A stretch of DNA of 64,000 nt, from IMG/VR virus record IMGVR_UViG_3300020162_002681, positions 62,001 to 126,000 of that record; one strand, 5' to 3'. Below, one piece after another: positions 41,422 to 50,257 of this stretch. How positions within the stretch are numbered: the first letter of the stretch is position 1; each line of letters starts with the position of its first letter. Both the position numbers and the translations under genes were made by a program. Source of the DNA: a virus. The notes beneath the pieces were generated by a model that worked only from the letters and a program-made list of their open reading frames with translations, made no database searches and had not been told where the DNA came from.

Positions 41422-43074
41422 TTATTCTATAGGAATGTTAGGAATTTTACCCCTTTCTTGGGGGTTTGGGTTGGTTTTTGCCATACCTTTATTTTTACTT
41501 CTCCAGTCTTGCAGTTGCTTTTGATTGAGTCCGTAGCCAGCCGCCGAACCAACTCCACGACCCACAGCTCCCCCAGCAGCACCTAGTCCAAGCACTTTAC
41601 CAGCACGCCCAACCAAACCTGTACTTCTGCGTTGCTCTTCTGTCTCATTAATCCCAGCTCCCTCAAGAACCCCCAAACCAGCACCTACAGCAGTACCTAC
41701 ATTAGCAGGGTTAATTTGTGGAGAGAGATTCATAAAACGTTTTGCAGTTCCAGCAGCAGCCTTTTGAGCGCCTTGAACCAGACCCGTAGGAATCATGCCA
41801 AATGATGCAGACTTACGAACTGTCTTATTGTAACGAGCTTCATCTTCCTTTTTTCTTAGCCCATTAGCGGCAAGCAATCCACCACCAGCAAGTGCAGTAC
41901 CACCAACTCCGATAGCAGCAAGTCGAGCAGCTTTATCAGTGTCAAGAACCTTGGCAGCACCTTGTAATGCATCGTAAGTACCAGCAGCCGCCTTGTTAGC
42001 TCCTCCATTGAGTCTAGAGCCAATAATAGGAATACCACCTAAAAATTTATCTGTGGTGTTGATTTTGCCAGCAGCCTTACGAACTGCTTTAGCTGCGGGT
42101 TGTGTGATATACTTACCTGCCGAGGTCAACGCACTGTTAATTTGTGCACCAATTCCAAAATTCGCTTCTTGTTGGTGTTTTAGGAAGTTTGCAGATTTGC
42201 GGATTTCTTTATTAAAGTACTTACCAGTTGGCTTGCCAGATTCAATCATCGAGTTGATGTCCTTAACTCCCATGCTTGCTGGGATTTTAGGTTCTCTCAA
42301 CTTCTTTTTCTGCATCTTACCTTTAAGTGTTGTTTCAAGGGTAACAACTCCAGTATTGTCTTGAGGGATATAGGTACTACCTTTTTGGATTAGTCTTTGA
42401 ATTGTAGCTGGGTCTTGGAAATTAGCCGCTTTGCGAATTGATTTGCTCATATCTATTGTTTGTCCATTAAGTCCTTGGTTAGTTGCTCCTGTTGGCTTGC
42501 GTCGAAACACATTACCAAAGAATTGCTTAGTTGTTTCAATGTCTTGTTGTGCTTTACCAGCAGCCCTGTCTAGAAGTGAAGGTTGACTACCACTAGACTG
42601 ACGTTGTAAATCTTCATTCATTCTAGCTTCACGTTGCTCTAGATTAGGATTAACAATCTTTTGAACTTCCTGCTTAACATTCTGAATTTCGTCACTTACA
42701 GCTCTTCCAGTATCTTTGACTACTTTAACTGCTTTACGGATGCCTCTAGGGTTAGCTGCTTCATGTTCAGCCACAACAGCTTCTCTACGTTGTAACTCTC
42801 TTTCTGGAGCTTTAGATAAATTGTAGCGATTAGCCGCATATCCAGCACCAGCCCCCAGTCCAGCACCTACAGTCGTGCTTGTCAGTACTTTACCTAAACG
42901 ATTGCCAACATTAGTAGCTTTCTTTTCTGCATCTGACTCCAGAACTCCAGAGCCTTGTAGCAATCCAACTCCAGCACCAACACCAGCACCAATTTTCACT
43001 GCGTTAGGGAGGGCAGAAAGGAGGGATGGTTTGGCAAACTCAGCTTTTTTTTGTAGTAGTGATTTTTTATTCAT
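41422..43074 (-). CDS. glycine-zipper internal polyprotein candidate
   Basis: The 550-residue basic protein (ATG 43074, overlapping the upstream stop as TAATG) has two copies of a glycine-zipper module at residues ~26-84 and ~460-518 (GAGLGVLEGAGINETEEQRR, then GRAGKVLGLGAAGGAVG). A third hydrophobic Gly/Ala hairpin lies near 385-405. AEF (11-13), ANF (217-219, 295-297, 304-306) and ASF (423-425), often after RK(S/A), divide it into segments. A packaged, protease-processed internal protein acting on membranes at ejection is inferred. Confidence 0.6.
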   Translation of the reverse strand: MNKKSLLQKKAEFAKPSLLSALPNAVKIGAGVGAGVGLLQGSGVLESDAEKKATNVGNRLGKVLTSTTVGAGLGAGAGYAANRYNLSKAPERELQRREAVVAEHEAANPRGIRKAVKVVKDTGRAVSDEIQNVKQEVQKIVNPNLEQREARMNEDLQRQSSGSQPSLLDRAAGKAQQDIETTKQFFGNVFRRKPTGATNQGLNGQTIDMSKSIRKAANFQDPATIQRLIQKGSTYIPQDNTGVVTLETTLKGKMQKKKLREPKIPASMGVKDINSMIESGKPTGKYFNKEIRKSANFLKHQQEANFGIGAQINSALTSAGKYITQPAAKAVRKAAGKINTTDKFLGGIPIIGSRLNGGANKAAAGTYDALQGAAKVLDTDKAARLAAIGVGGTALAGGGLLAANGLRKKEDEARYNKTVRKSASFGMIPTGLVQGAQKAAAGTAKRFMNLSPQINPANVGTAVGAGLGVLEGAGINETEEQRRSTGLVGRAGKVLGLGAAGGAVGRGVGSAAGYGLNQKQLQDWRSKNKGMAKTNPNPQERGKIPNIPIE

Positions 43075-43523
43075 TAGTTGTTCCAGTGATGTGCTACAGT
43101 ATTTCCGAGTAGACCTGTTACAGCACCTAATCCAGTATAGCTTGCTTGTTGACCTAAGCCTTTTAGACCAGCCCAACGTTGCAGTTTAGCGGATTCATAG
43201 TCAGCTTTAGATTGTGCTTTTTCGATTGCCGAAGCACGTTGCTTAGGGTCTTCAAGTTGTTGTGCAGCCTCCAGTTGAGCAGTTAAGGCTTGGTTGTGAC
43301 GCTCAGTGGGGTCAGCACTACGTCTCAGAGCTTTCGCTTTGGTTTGAGCAGCAGCAGCCCGACCTACTTCAGAGCCAGCAAGACCTCCTAAAGTAGTACC
43401 AAGATAATCACCAACACCTTCACTTACTAAGGCTGAAGGGTCGAAGAAGTTTGCAACCGCTTTATCGTATGCACGTTTGAACTGCGAGTAAGTTGAATTA
43501 TGTTTGCGAAAGAATTTAGCCAT
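43074..43523 (-). CDS. small glycine-rich internal protein candidate
   Basis: The 149-residue basic protein has ANFFDP at 24-29, matching KTANFFDPF in the upstream 442-residue protein. Two Gly-rich hydrophobic segments follow (VGDYLGTTLGGLAGSEVG and GLGAVTGLLGNTVAHHW) with a charged helix between. If cut after ANF, a 26-residue basic leader (MAKFFRKH...) would be lost, as in capsid-targeting sequences. It is coupled to the next gene by a one-base overlap. Confidence 0.58.
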   Translation of the reverse strand: MAKFFRKHNSTYSQFKRAYDKAVANFFDPSALVSEGVGDYLGTTLGGLAGSEVGRAAAAQTKAKALRRSADPTERHNQALTAQLEAAQQLEDPKQRASAIEKAQSKADYESAKLQRWAGLKGLGQQASYTGLGAVTGLLGNTVAHHWNN

Positions 43524-43531
43524 ATATTTTC

Positions 43532-44860
43532 CTATTGTAATGCCTCCCAGTTAGCACGTTTTAATCCAGTCCTAAGTACTGACCTAACATCTCCATTGAG
43601 AACTGAATCAATAATTCTATTCTTGGAGTCATCATCGATAAACCTATTCTGAGCTTTGTTTAGCAGTCCTCGGCGCAGTTGCTTATCCTTAATACCATCA
43701 AGAGCAGCTAACTTCTGAGCTTCAAACACTTCACTCTGTTCATCTGCGGCTTTCTTTTTGTTGTAAATACCATAAGCTGCACTACCGATAGCTAGGCTAG
43801 GGGTAATGAAAGGGTCGAAGAAGTTGGCAGTCTTACTTGTACCTCTAGAGTATTTAGCAGTACCTTTAGGTTTAGCTTGTTGTTGTGCAGGAGTTAGTCT
43901 ATCAAGGGGATTGTCTGTAACACTAGCTAACAAAGGATTACCAGTAATATTAGCAGCCTCACGAATCAGATTATCTGCGTGGTACTGAGGACTGTCGAAA
44001 TAATTAGCCGCAAAGTCTTGGGCATTCTTATCTTTGAGGCTATTTACCTTGTAAGCATCCAACGCTCTTTGCTTATTGAGCTTAGATAACAAACCGTACC
44101 CAGCTACTAAGGTTCCCCCAACAGCAGCTAAAGGCAGAGCTTTTTCTTTTTTAACGAAGAAAGGATTGCGAACACCAATTTTAGGGAATGCAAAATTCGC
44201 TGGAGCCACTAAAGGCGCAGCACTGAAGAAATTGTAAGGTACTTTAGGCTGAGTAGATTGTTGTTGTGCTTGTCTTTGTTCCAATAGCAGATTCCTCTTT
44301 GCAATAATTTCAGCCACCTTATCTCGATGACCTTGTGCCTGTGCTTGCTTTTCTTGTTCGACTTCTTTGTTTTTGTTATTTTGGTATATGGCTGTACCTG
44401 CGGCGATAGGGGCAAGGGTCAGTCCTCCTAAAGTTCCGTAGATGGCATTCTCACCAAAGCCTCTATCAATCAACTTATTGGCGACATGATTGACGACAGG
44501 AGTGACCAGAGGAATTCCACCACCACCCGAAAATTTGTCCCGCAGTCTTTGAGTTTCTGCATCGGCAAGCGCAGCTCTCTTAGCAGCTACTCTTTGACCT
44601 TGAGCACTACCTATCTCTGCTTGTGTGGGAGGGACTACAGGAGGCGCAGGAGGATTTAATTCTTGCAACCTCTTGTTATATACATCTTTACCCTCGGCTT
44701 GCAATCTTTTTTGTGCGAGAAACTTCTCAGCCTCAGTCATTGCAGAAGGTACTGGGTTTGCAGTAGCTTGCAACCTTCTCTTCTGCCTCATCCCAGCATT
44801 ATAAATGAGAGCAGACTTCCCGCCTCTAGGATTTTGTCTCACAGCAAATTCGCTTAGCAT
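43532..44860 (-). CDS. multi-membrane-segment internal polyprotein candidate
   Basis: The 442-residue protein has three hydrophobic segments, at ~137-160 (IYGTLGGLTLAPIAAGTAIY), 241-261 (ALPLAAVGGTLVAGYGLL) and 351-367 (FITPSLAIGSAAYGIY). They are separated by ANF sites at 221-223 and 345-347. Each predicted fragment would therefore carry one membrane-type helix. Basic, Gln-rich linkers join them. Its start overlaps the protease stop by 7 bp, so it is co-translated with the protease. Confidence 0.6.
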   Translation of the reverse strand: MLSEFAVRQNPRGGKSALIYNAGMRQKRRLQATANPVPSAMTEAEKFLAQKRLQAEGKDVYNKRLQELNPPAPPVVPPTQAEIGSAQGQRVAAKRAALADAETQRLRDKFSGGGGIPLVTPVVNHVANKLIDRGFGENAIYGTLGGLTLAPIAAGTAIYQNNKNKEVEQEKQAQAQGHRDKVAEIIAKRNLLLEQRQAQQQSTQPKVPYNFFSAAPLVAPANFAFPKIGVRNPFFVKKEKALPLAAVGGTLVAGYGLLSKLNKQRALDAYKVNSLKDKNAQDFAANYFDSPQYHADNLIREAANITGNPLLASVTDNPLDRLTPAQQQAKPKGTAKYSRGTSKTANFFDPFITPSLAIGSAAYGIYNKKKAADEQSEVFEAQKLAALDGIKDKQLRRGLLNKAQNRFIDDDSKNRIIDSVLNGDVRSVLRTGLKRANWEALQ

Positions 44861-45876
44861 TTAGCTGCACTTCCTCTTACATACTTTTTGACAGTACCTT
44901 TCGATAGGTTAAACAGAGCCAACTTATTAGTCCCCCGCTTGTATGTGGTTTGTTGTTGTAACTGAGGGATAGTCATCCCACTCTCAGTCCCTCCTTGCAA
45001 CTGTGCTTGGGTCTGTGCCGCTTGGTCTTGAGGAGTCATTACCCCAGCCTGTGCTTGCTGATTCATTTGTTGCATCAACTGAGTCAAACCGAGTAGTTCG
45101 ATAATCTTGACGCTGAATCCATTCAATTGTGAGTAAATCAACTGCAATAGAACTTCGGGGCTGTCAATGTTAATCGCATCATTGTCGTAAGCGTTCTTGA
45201 GTAGGAGCCAAAGCTTTTGGCAGACATCATTGTACTCTTCTTGCAAGTCATCGATTTGTTGGTCACTAGCATCAAGCTCGTCCCAAGTTACAGCATTCGA
45301 GGAGTCTGGAATACCTGTAAAGTTAGCAGTCATTGCTTTGCTTACTTTCTTGTGGAAAAGCCCCATGTTAGGGATTGCTGGAATAGGTACTAGAGACAGC
45401 TCCATAATACGATGTTCATTTGGGTCAAGGTTTAATCCCATGCTGACGCTCTTAACACCACTACGCAATGCTTCGATTCCTTTGGCTGCTGCAACTTTAA
45501 CACCAGACAAGAACATTCCAAGCTTACCAACTAGATGCTGAGAATTTTGGTTAGGTAAATCTTCTTCTGTGATAACTTTGGTGTAAGCGCGTCCACTAAT
45601 GCTTCCGATAGTATTTGGAATATCTTTCTTGTGGTCTGCACAAACGGGAACGACAGTACCGCTATCAATAGCTCGATTAGTATGCTCAACGATTGTATTT
45701 AAACGTTCGGCACTAAAATCGTGTTCAATATCTGTAGAGTCGGTGAACTTACCCTCAGTGGCAACGAGTGCGGTATATTCACTTTTAATTGGAGTGCCAG
45801 ATACCAACACCTGCCCCAACTCAAAGTTGGCTCTTGATGCTGGGGCTTTAAAATAGGCGATGTTGGTTTTCTTCAT
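44854..45876 (-). CDS. prohead serine protease
   Basis: The 340-residue protein has the herpesvirus/HK97-type prohead protease signature. His82 lies in CADHKKD, Ser144 in KSVSMGL, and MELSLVPIPAIPNMG (158-172) is the classic strand after the active site. ANF sites at 16-18 and 184-186 bracket exactly the catalytic core (~168 residues), suggesting self-cleavage at both ends. The Gln-rich C-terminal 150 residues may act as a scaffold segment. It is followed by internal-protein, scaffold and capsid genes. Confidence 0.85.
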   Translation of the reverse strand: MKKTNIAYFKAPASRANFELGQVLVSGTPIKSEYTALVATEGKFTDSTDIEHDFSAERLNTIVEHTNRAIDSGTVVPVCADHKKDIPNTIGSISGRAYTKVITEEDLPNQNSQHLVGKLGMFLSGVKVAAAKGIEALRSGVKSVSMGLNLDPNEHRIMELSLVPIPAIPNMGLFHKKVSKAMTANFTGIPDSSNAVTWDELDASDQQIDDLQEEYNDVCQKLWLLLKNAYDNDAINIDSPEVLLQLIYSQLNGFSVKIIELLGLTQLMQQMNQQAQAGVMTPQDQAAQTQAQLQGGTESGMTIPQLQQQTTYKRGTNKLALFNLSKGTVKKYVRGSAAKC

Positions 45877-45902
45877 TGTCAGTTAATAGGTCTTTAGATT
45901 AA

Positions 45903-46685
45903 TTATATACCAAACGCTTGCTTAGCTTTAGTTAGGTATGCTAATCTATCATCCCAACCATTTGTCCCACCATTTATGATGCGGGTGATACTCTCGAAAT
46001 CATCTGCATCTGCGTAATCATTTAGGTTTCGACTTGACCAGAACCACCCTGCACCAATAGGGGCAAGTTCGTCCGTTCCTAGCAACGAAGGGTTAGCTAC
46101 CAAGTTAATACCCTTGTACTTAGGGTCAAGGTCAAGGTAGTCAGTCAATTCCTGATAGTTAGCTCTCCCAGTTACTTGAATAAAACTGCGTCCTTTAAAA
46201 CGTACACCATCACCTTTATAATTATTGCCGAGGTCGCGCCGCCATTCGTAGTCAGCACCACTTGCATACTCTTCATTAGTATTGAAGCCGTCACTCTCAT
46301 GGGCAATTTGGGCTAAAAAATGACAAATACGAAGAGGTGTATTGATTCCGTACTTAAAAAGAGCTGCGTTGATTGGTTCGAGTATAGCTTCTATCCTTTC
46401 CCATCCAACATGTGTAGCAATGTTCCCTAGTTGCTCACGCGACAGAAAAAAAGGTTTGATGAATTTAGGGTCGTTAAGCTCAATGTGGAGTCTCCACGCA
46501 TACACGTAAACATTCTCAGCTACTTCAAGTTGTACATGACCATCATCAGTGTCACTCCAAGATAGAAACTCACCAACCTTTTGACCTTCAAGAAATTCGC
46601 GCTTCTCTCCTTCTTTCAACGCAGAGGATTGAAGCGGTTTTAGCTTGAACCAAGTGTTCTCTTTGATAGTTGCTATGTATTTCAT
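45903..46685 (-). CDS. GH19-family endolysin
   Basis: The 260-residue protein has an SH3-like N-terminus (~1-70) and a GH19 (chitinase/lysozyme-like) catalytic domain (~78-260). The latter has HFLAQIAHESDGF with the likely acid Glu130, a second Glu at ~138-139, KGRSFIQVTGRANYQ and ITRIINGGTNGWDDR. It would cleave peptidoglycan for release. There is no signal peptide, so it needs the neighbouring holin candidate. Confidence 0.9.
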   Translation of the reverse strand: MKYIATIKENTWFKLKPLQSSALKEGEKREFLEGQKVGEFLSWSDTDDGHVQLEVAENVYVYAWRLHIELNDPKFIKPFFLSREQLGNIATHVGWERIEAILEPINAALFKYGINTPLRICHFLAQIAHESDGFNTNEEYASGADYEWRRDLGNNYKGDGVRFKGRSFIQVTGRANYQELTDYLDLDPKYKGINLVANPSLLGTDELAPIGAGWFWSSRNLNDYADADDFESITRIINGGTNGWDDRLAYLTKAKQAFGI

Positions 46686-46689
46686 CTTT

Positions 46690-47103
46690 TTACTTGATGA
46701 GCTTCAAAAGGTTGAGAGGGTTCTTGACAACATCAACTACTTCTTGTGCATCATCAATCACATCTTGCACAGTATTCAGTGTAGTATCTACAACTACATT
46801 CACAGACTCATCTTTGCCTAGTGGCAAGCTGATTGTTTGGACTTCTGGGTTTTCAAGCACTTGCGATTTACTCTTCCCAAGAGGTTCCCAATTTGGCGTA
46901 TAAAGATTAGGCTCATTCTTCATTTTTTCAGCACTAACTCCAAGTCCCGCTAAAACTACAACTAGTAAATTCAAGTACTTATCTACTGTCCCGCCATTTT
47001 TAATGATGTCACTGATATTGGGGGTAGATGCAGTTATTAGACCTATTGCCAAAGAAATAAAAGTGTTGGTAGTGAACAGATTTCTAGGTTGAGGAGTAGA
47101 CAT
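46690..47103 (-). CDS. holin candidate
   Basis: The 137-residue protein has two N-terminal transmembrane segments, TFISLAIGLITAS (~12-27) and YLNLLVVVLAGLGVSA (~43-58). A short loop separates them, and a long charged soluble tail follows. It ends 4 bp before the endolysin start, the usual lysis pairing. A TATAAT box lies about 10 bp upstream. It could be another small membrane protein, but adjacency to the lysin favours a holin. Confidence 0.65.
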   Translation of the reverse strand: MSTPQPRNLFTTNTFISLAIGLITASTPNISDIIKNGGTVDKYLNLLVVVLAGLGVSAEKMKNEPNLYTPNWEPLGKSKSQVLENPEVQTISLPLGKDESVNVVVDTTLNTVQDVIDDAQEVVDVVKNPLNLLKLIK

Positions 47104-47143
47104 GAGGGATACGCTATTATAGGTATATGGTCTTTATTTTATC

Positions 47144-47386
47144 ATGAACGACAAATTACTATTTAACCAGCAAGTCGGAGAGAAGCTGCGTAGCTTACGC
47201 AAGGCTAGGAATAAGTCTCAGGCTAGTGTTGCGGCAGATTTTGCTTTCGGGCAAGATGTTGTTAGTGAAATTGAGCGTGGGGTTAAAACAATTAGTGCAT
47301 TTGAGCTGGTAGCTTTCAGTGCATATTACGAAAAACCGATTACCTACTTCTTTATGAACTCGGCGCTACCCACTAAAAATTCTTAA
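47144..47386 (+). CDS. XRE-family transcriptional regulator
   Basis: The 80-residue protein has a Cro/CI helix-turn-helix: LRSLRKARNKSQASVAADFA, then QDVVSEIERGVKTISAFEL (residues ~15-60). It is a lone plus-strand gene divergent from the lysis genes, sharing a 40 bp AT-rich promoter region. It probably regulates lysis or late genes, or its own promoter. It converges with the gene at 47373 with a 14 bp overlap. Confidence 0.85.
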   Translation: MNDKLLFNQQVGEKLRSLRKARNKSQASVAADFAFGQDVVSEIERGVKTISAFELVAFSAYYEKPITYFFMNSALPTKNS

Positions 47387-47957
47387 AATGTTTGAACGAA
47401 CTAGACATCGGTGCTATTTGAGGGGAACCTTTTCCACGTAATTTAGACAATACTCCGCCAGCACTTTTTATAGCTGCTAAACCTATCTTTGGCGCATCAT
47501 GAAAGTACATCTTAGGTCTTGTCACTATTTGCTTTTTAGCCGTCTCTAGTGCAGCTTTACCAGATTCCTGCATAACCTCTCTTGGCGTTAATTTACGTCC
47601 AAGCTGTTTACTTTTATCCGCAACTCCTCGAACATTTCGATAGGTTGCCGCCATACCATCAGCAATCGGATTTCCCCAGCCTTCACTATCACGCAACACA
47701 TGACCACCAGTTTCAAGTGCTGCCTTAGCAACTCGTTGTGGCAGCTTATCGCCAGCATTGGCTTGGTAAGTGTCTTTAGCTGTCTTTGCCCATTTAGGGA
47801 AGTTAGGGGCATTCATGGCTACGGGAAGTGCACTCATGTCACCAAAACTAGGATGATAACTATATACCGCATTTCTAGCTGCATCAAAAGCTGAAGGAAT
47901 ATCAACGTGTTGCAGAGCTTGAAGCCCCTCAAACATAAAGTCAGCTTGTCTGGTCAT
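47373..47957 (-). CDS. 194-residue virion candidate ending in FKHFKNF
   Basis: The protein is basic and Ala/Lys/Pro-rich, with no recognised domain. The C-terminus FKHFKNF mirrors FQHFVNF of the protein at 14377, and an APNF lies near residue 72. A C-terminal capsid-targeting or cleavage tag is inferred. It lies between lysis and minor head genes. No promoter is evident in the 100 bp upstream. Confidence 0.5.
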   Translation of the reverse strand: MTRQADFMFEGLQALQHVDIPSAFDAARNAVYSYHPSFGDMSALPVAMNAPNFPKWAKTAKDTYQANAGDKLPQRVAKAALETGGHVLRDSEGWGNPIADGMAATYRNVRGVADKSKQLGRKLTPREVMQESGKAALETAKKQIVTRPKMYFHDAPKIGLAAIKSAGGVLSKLRGKGSPQIAPMSSSFKHFKNF

Positions 47958-48065
47958 GGGTGTAAGTGTTGAAGCAAGTAAAGTAGCGCATAAAATAATC
48001 TCGCTAAGTTAATTCTATCAGGGTCGGGAGGAAAGACCAATAGAAAAAGTAGGGCTATACCTACA

Positions 48066-49661
48066 CTAAAAGTGACTGACGATTTGGACACTTCGAGCCA
48101 CGTTATTAACTATATTTTTTTCTGCCCCAACAAAGTTGAGTGCCTCTATTCCTGATTCTACTATTCGGGGTAAGTTAGCTGCATCAGGTGACGGTAATCT
48201 AGGTGTTGTGAAAGTCGAGTATATGGCTTTGGCTGTTGCATTTCCTAGTGATTTATTAGAGGCAAGTAGTGCAAGTCCAGCAACGAATGCAGTAGCTGCA
48301 ATAGCAATCTTAATTGGTGTACCTAAACCGCCTTGAGGTGGTCGATTAGGAGGTTGTTTCTTAGGGTCGAAATCTTCTTCATCAACGTCTTCCACTAGAG
48401 TCCAGAAGCACTGGCACTGTACATGAAAAGGTATAGAAGGTTTGCTGTGATTACGCCACACAGTTCCCCCGCCTTTTTTATAATTAATAACGTCACCTGC
48501 ACTTCTTTGGTTTTCAAGTATCTCAAATAGGAAATACTCAAGTCCATCTTGAAGTTCACAATCTTCACATGGTACAGGGTCAGTTCTTTTACTGCCGCTT
48601 GCTAATCTTTTGTAACGACTAATCAGCGCATACTCTCTATCAACATTCCATCTGAACCTCTTGTATCTATCAGCTTTTCCTCCAAATGCAGCTATCTTCC
48701 CAAAATTGTATGCGATGTTCAATTCAGTCTTTACAATGACATCTGGCGATTGTTGCTTAAATGCACCTTGCAAGCCAGTTTGGTCTTTGTTAATAATATT
48801 GCGAATACGCACTTTTAATAGGTTGAGGTCATATTCATATTTGTTTCGTTGAGACTTGATGTTGGTGATGTACTCGCGGTTGTCTGCGAGAAATAGTGCG
48901 ACAGCTTTGCGGATTTGCTTATTGCTTTCAGTCGAGTAAGAGGCTTGTAATACTCGACGGCGCTTACCTAAATAGTTGCTCGATATGAAGTTCTGTTTCT
49001 CGTCACTACTACCATACAAAAAGTTCATCATGGCAGCTTTACCTGCATTGGTGCTATCACTTATCTTGTTGAGCATATAAACGTTGCGGGATACTTCATC
49101 GGCTATTTTGACTCGCTCTTGCACGTTGGCTAAGTCATTAATATTAGTTTGCTCGGCTCGTTGCTTCAGCAGGTTGTTGACGGCATTTCTGGTCAAGCTA
49201 TACCTTGCTCGATTTTGCATATTTTGCCCGTAATCATCATTGGCTGCAAACTCAGCCGCTAACTCTTTAGTGTCTTCTGCAATAACTACACTGTCAAAAT
49301 ACTTGCGAATATCGTCATCACCATACTCATAAAGATAGTCATACATCTGATGCCTCAGCGCCAACTTAATCATCGACTCAAAATTAGTGGTCAATACCTT
49401 GTTAAACTCAACTTGCACCTTTAGAAAGTACTTGTCGGTAACATCGCTTACATTCTTTTCTGCAAACTTGTCAAACAATTGGTCTGGCACTTCATAAATA
49501 CTTGCATTCGATTTAGCAATCCACTTAGCTAGTTCATCGACAAACGTGGTCTTAGCAAACTCACTATTAATTGCCATACGAACACCCAAAATAGATTCAG
49601 CCAAGGCTTTGAAGTACTCTTGCGTCTTAAACTCTTTGAAACTATTGGACTGTCTACGCAT
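48066..49661 (-). CDS. MuF-type minor head protein
   Basis: From ATG 49661 (MRRQSNSF) it is 531 residues. The central C-terminal part has the SPP1 gp7/Mu F signature. An RT/KTELNIAYNFG helix is followed by a zinc-like CEDCELQDG pair and a closing PFHVQCQCFW (~410-455). A TM-like segment follows (IKIAIAATAFVAGLALLAS). MuF proteins bind the portal and are packaged in the head. A longer GTG start at 49706 would overlap the divergent gene. Confidence 0.8.
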   Translation of the reverse strand: MRRQSNSFKEFKTQEYFKALAESILGVRMAINSEFAKTTFVDELAKWIAKSNASIYEVPDQLFDKFAEKNVSDVTDKYFLKVQVEFNKVLTTNFESMIKLALRHQMYDYLYEYGDDDIRKYFDSVVIAEDTKELAAEFAANDDYGQNMQNRARYSLTRNAVNNLLKQRAEQTNINDLANVQERVKIADEVSRNVYMLNKISDSTNAGKAAMMNFLYGSSDEKQNFISSNYLGKRRRVLQASYSTESNKQIRKAVALFLADNREYITNIKSQRNKYEYDLNLLKVRIRNIINKDQTGLQGAFKQQSPDVIVKTELNIAYNFGKIAAFGGKADRYKRFRWNVDREYALISRYKRLASGSKRTDPVPCEDCELQDGLEYFLFEILENQRSAGDVINYKKGGGTVWRNHSKPSIPFHVQCQCFWTLVEDVDEEDFDPKKQPPNRPPQGGLGTPIKIAIAATAFVAGLALLASNKSLGNATAKAIYSTFTTPRLPSPDAANLPRIVESGIEALNFVGAEKNIVNNVARSVQIVSHF

Positions 49662-49699
49662 GGTGCTAAGATTATTAAGAATATGTATATCTATATAGT

Positions 49700-50257
49700 A
49701 TGACACAACCTACACCACTCCAACCTTACGTCGATACTGTAAGGAAGCAGAAAGAGAAAGACCTTATCAATGTCACGAAGAGGACTCGTAAACACATCCC
49801 TGCATATGTGTTTCAAGCTCATGCCAACTTGCTCGCCCGATTCCCAGATACAGGTAGTTTCTTGACACCAGCATTCGTCTATCAAACTCTGAGAGAGATT
49901 ACCAAAGCTATTGAAGCTCAGCTATGTGCTGATGAAACTGCGCCTATCGATATCTTTGGTCTTGGGAAATTCATACTACTTCGTAAGAAAGCCTACAGAA
50001 GTGAGGATAAAACAAAAGAACAACTTTACCTTAAGTTTCGCCACTCTCAAGTCTTTTTGTATAAGCTGAGACGACATCATGGTACAGCTACACCAGCAGA
50101 ACTAAAGACGTTGCAGAAGTCAGATAACTACATGAAAGAGTTGAAAGCCAAACGCGAGAAGTTTTTGCGCGAACGGGAGATGAAGCGGAAAGGAGAGTTG
50201 GACGAACTTGACCCAAGCAATTACGTTGCTCAGTTTTCAAGTATCTTAGAACTCTAA
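49700..50257 (+). CDS. HU/IHF-like DNA-binding protein
   Basis: The 185-residue protein has an HU-like region at ~50-135. A helical VYQTLREITKAIEAQL segment is followed by PIDIFGLGKFILLRKKAYRS, which matches the GFGxFxxxxRxxR arm of HU, and LYLKFRHSQVFLYKLR. A Lys/Arg/Glu-rich C-terminal extension follows. It may compact or bend phage DNA. It is plus-strand in a minus-strand region and overlaps the fibre gene end by 4 bp. Confidence 0.6.
   Translation: MTQPTPLQPYVDTVRKQKEKDLINVTKRTRKHIPAYVFQAHANLLARFPDTGSFLTPAFVYQTLREITKAIEAQLCADETAPIDIFGLGKFILLRKKAYRSEDKTKEQLYLKFRHSQVFLYKLRRHHGTATPAELKTLQKSDNYMKELKAKREKFLREREMKRKGELDELDPSNYVAQFSSILEL

Noticed and set aside
41422-43176. Longer start for the glycine-zipper protein (to 43176)
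   Set aside because: The extra N-terminus is antisense-like low-sense sequence inside the upstream gene. ATG 43074 with TAATG coupling is better.
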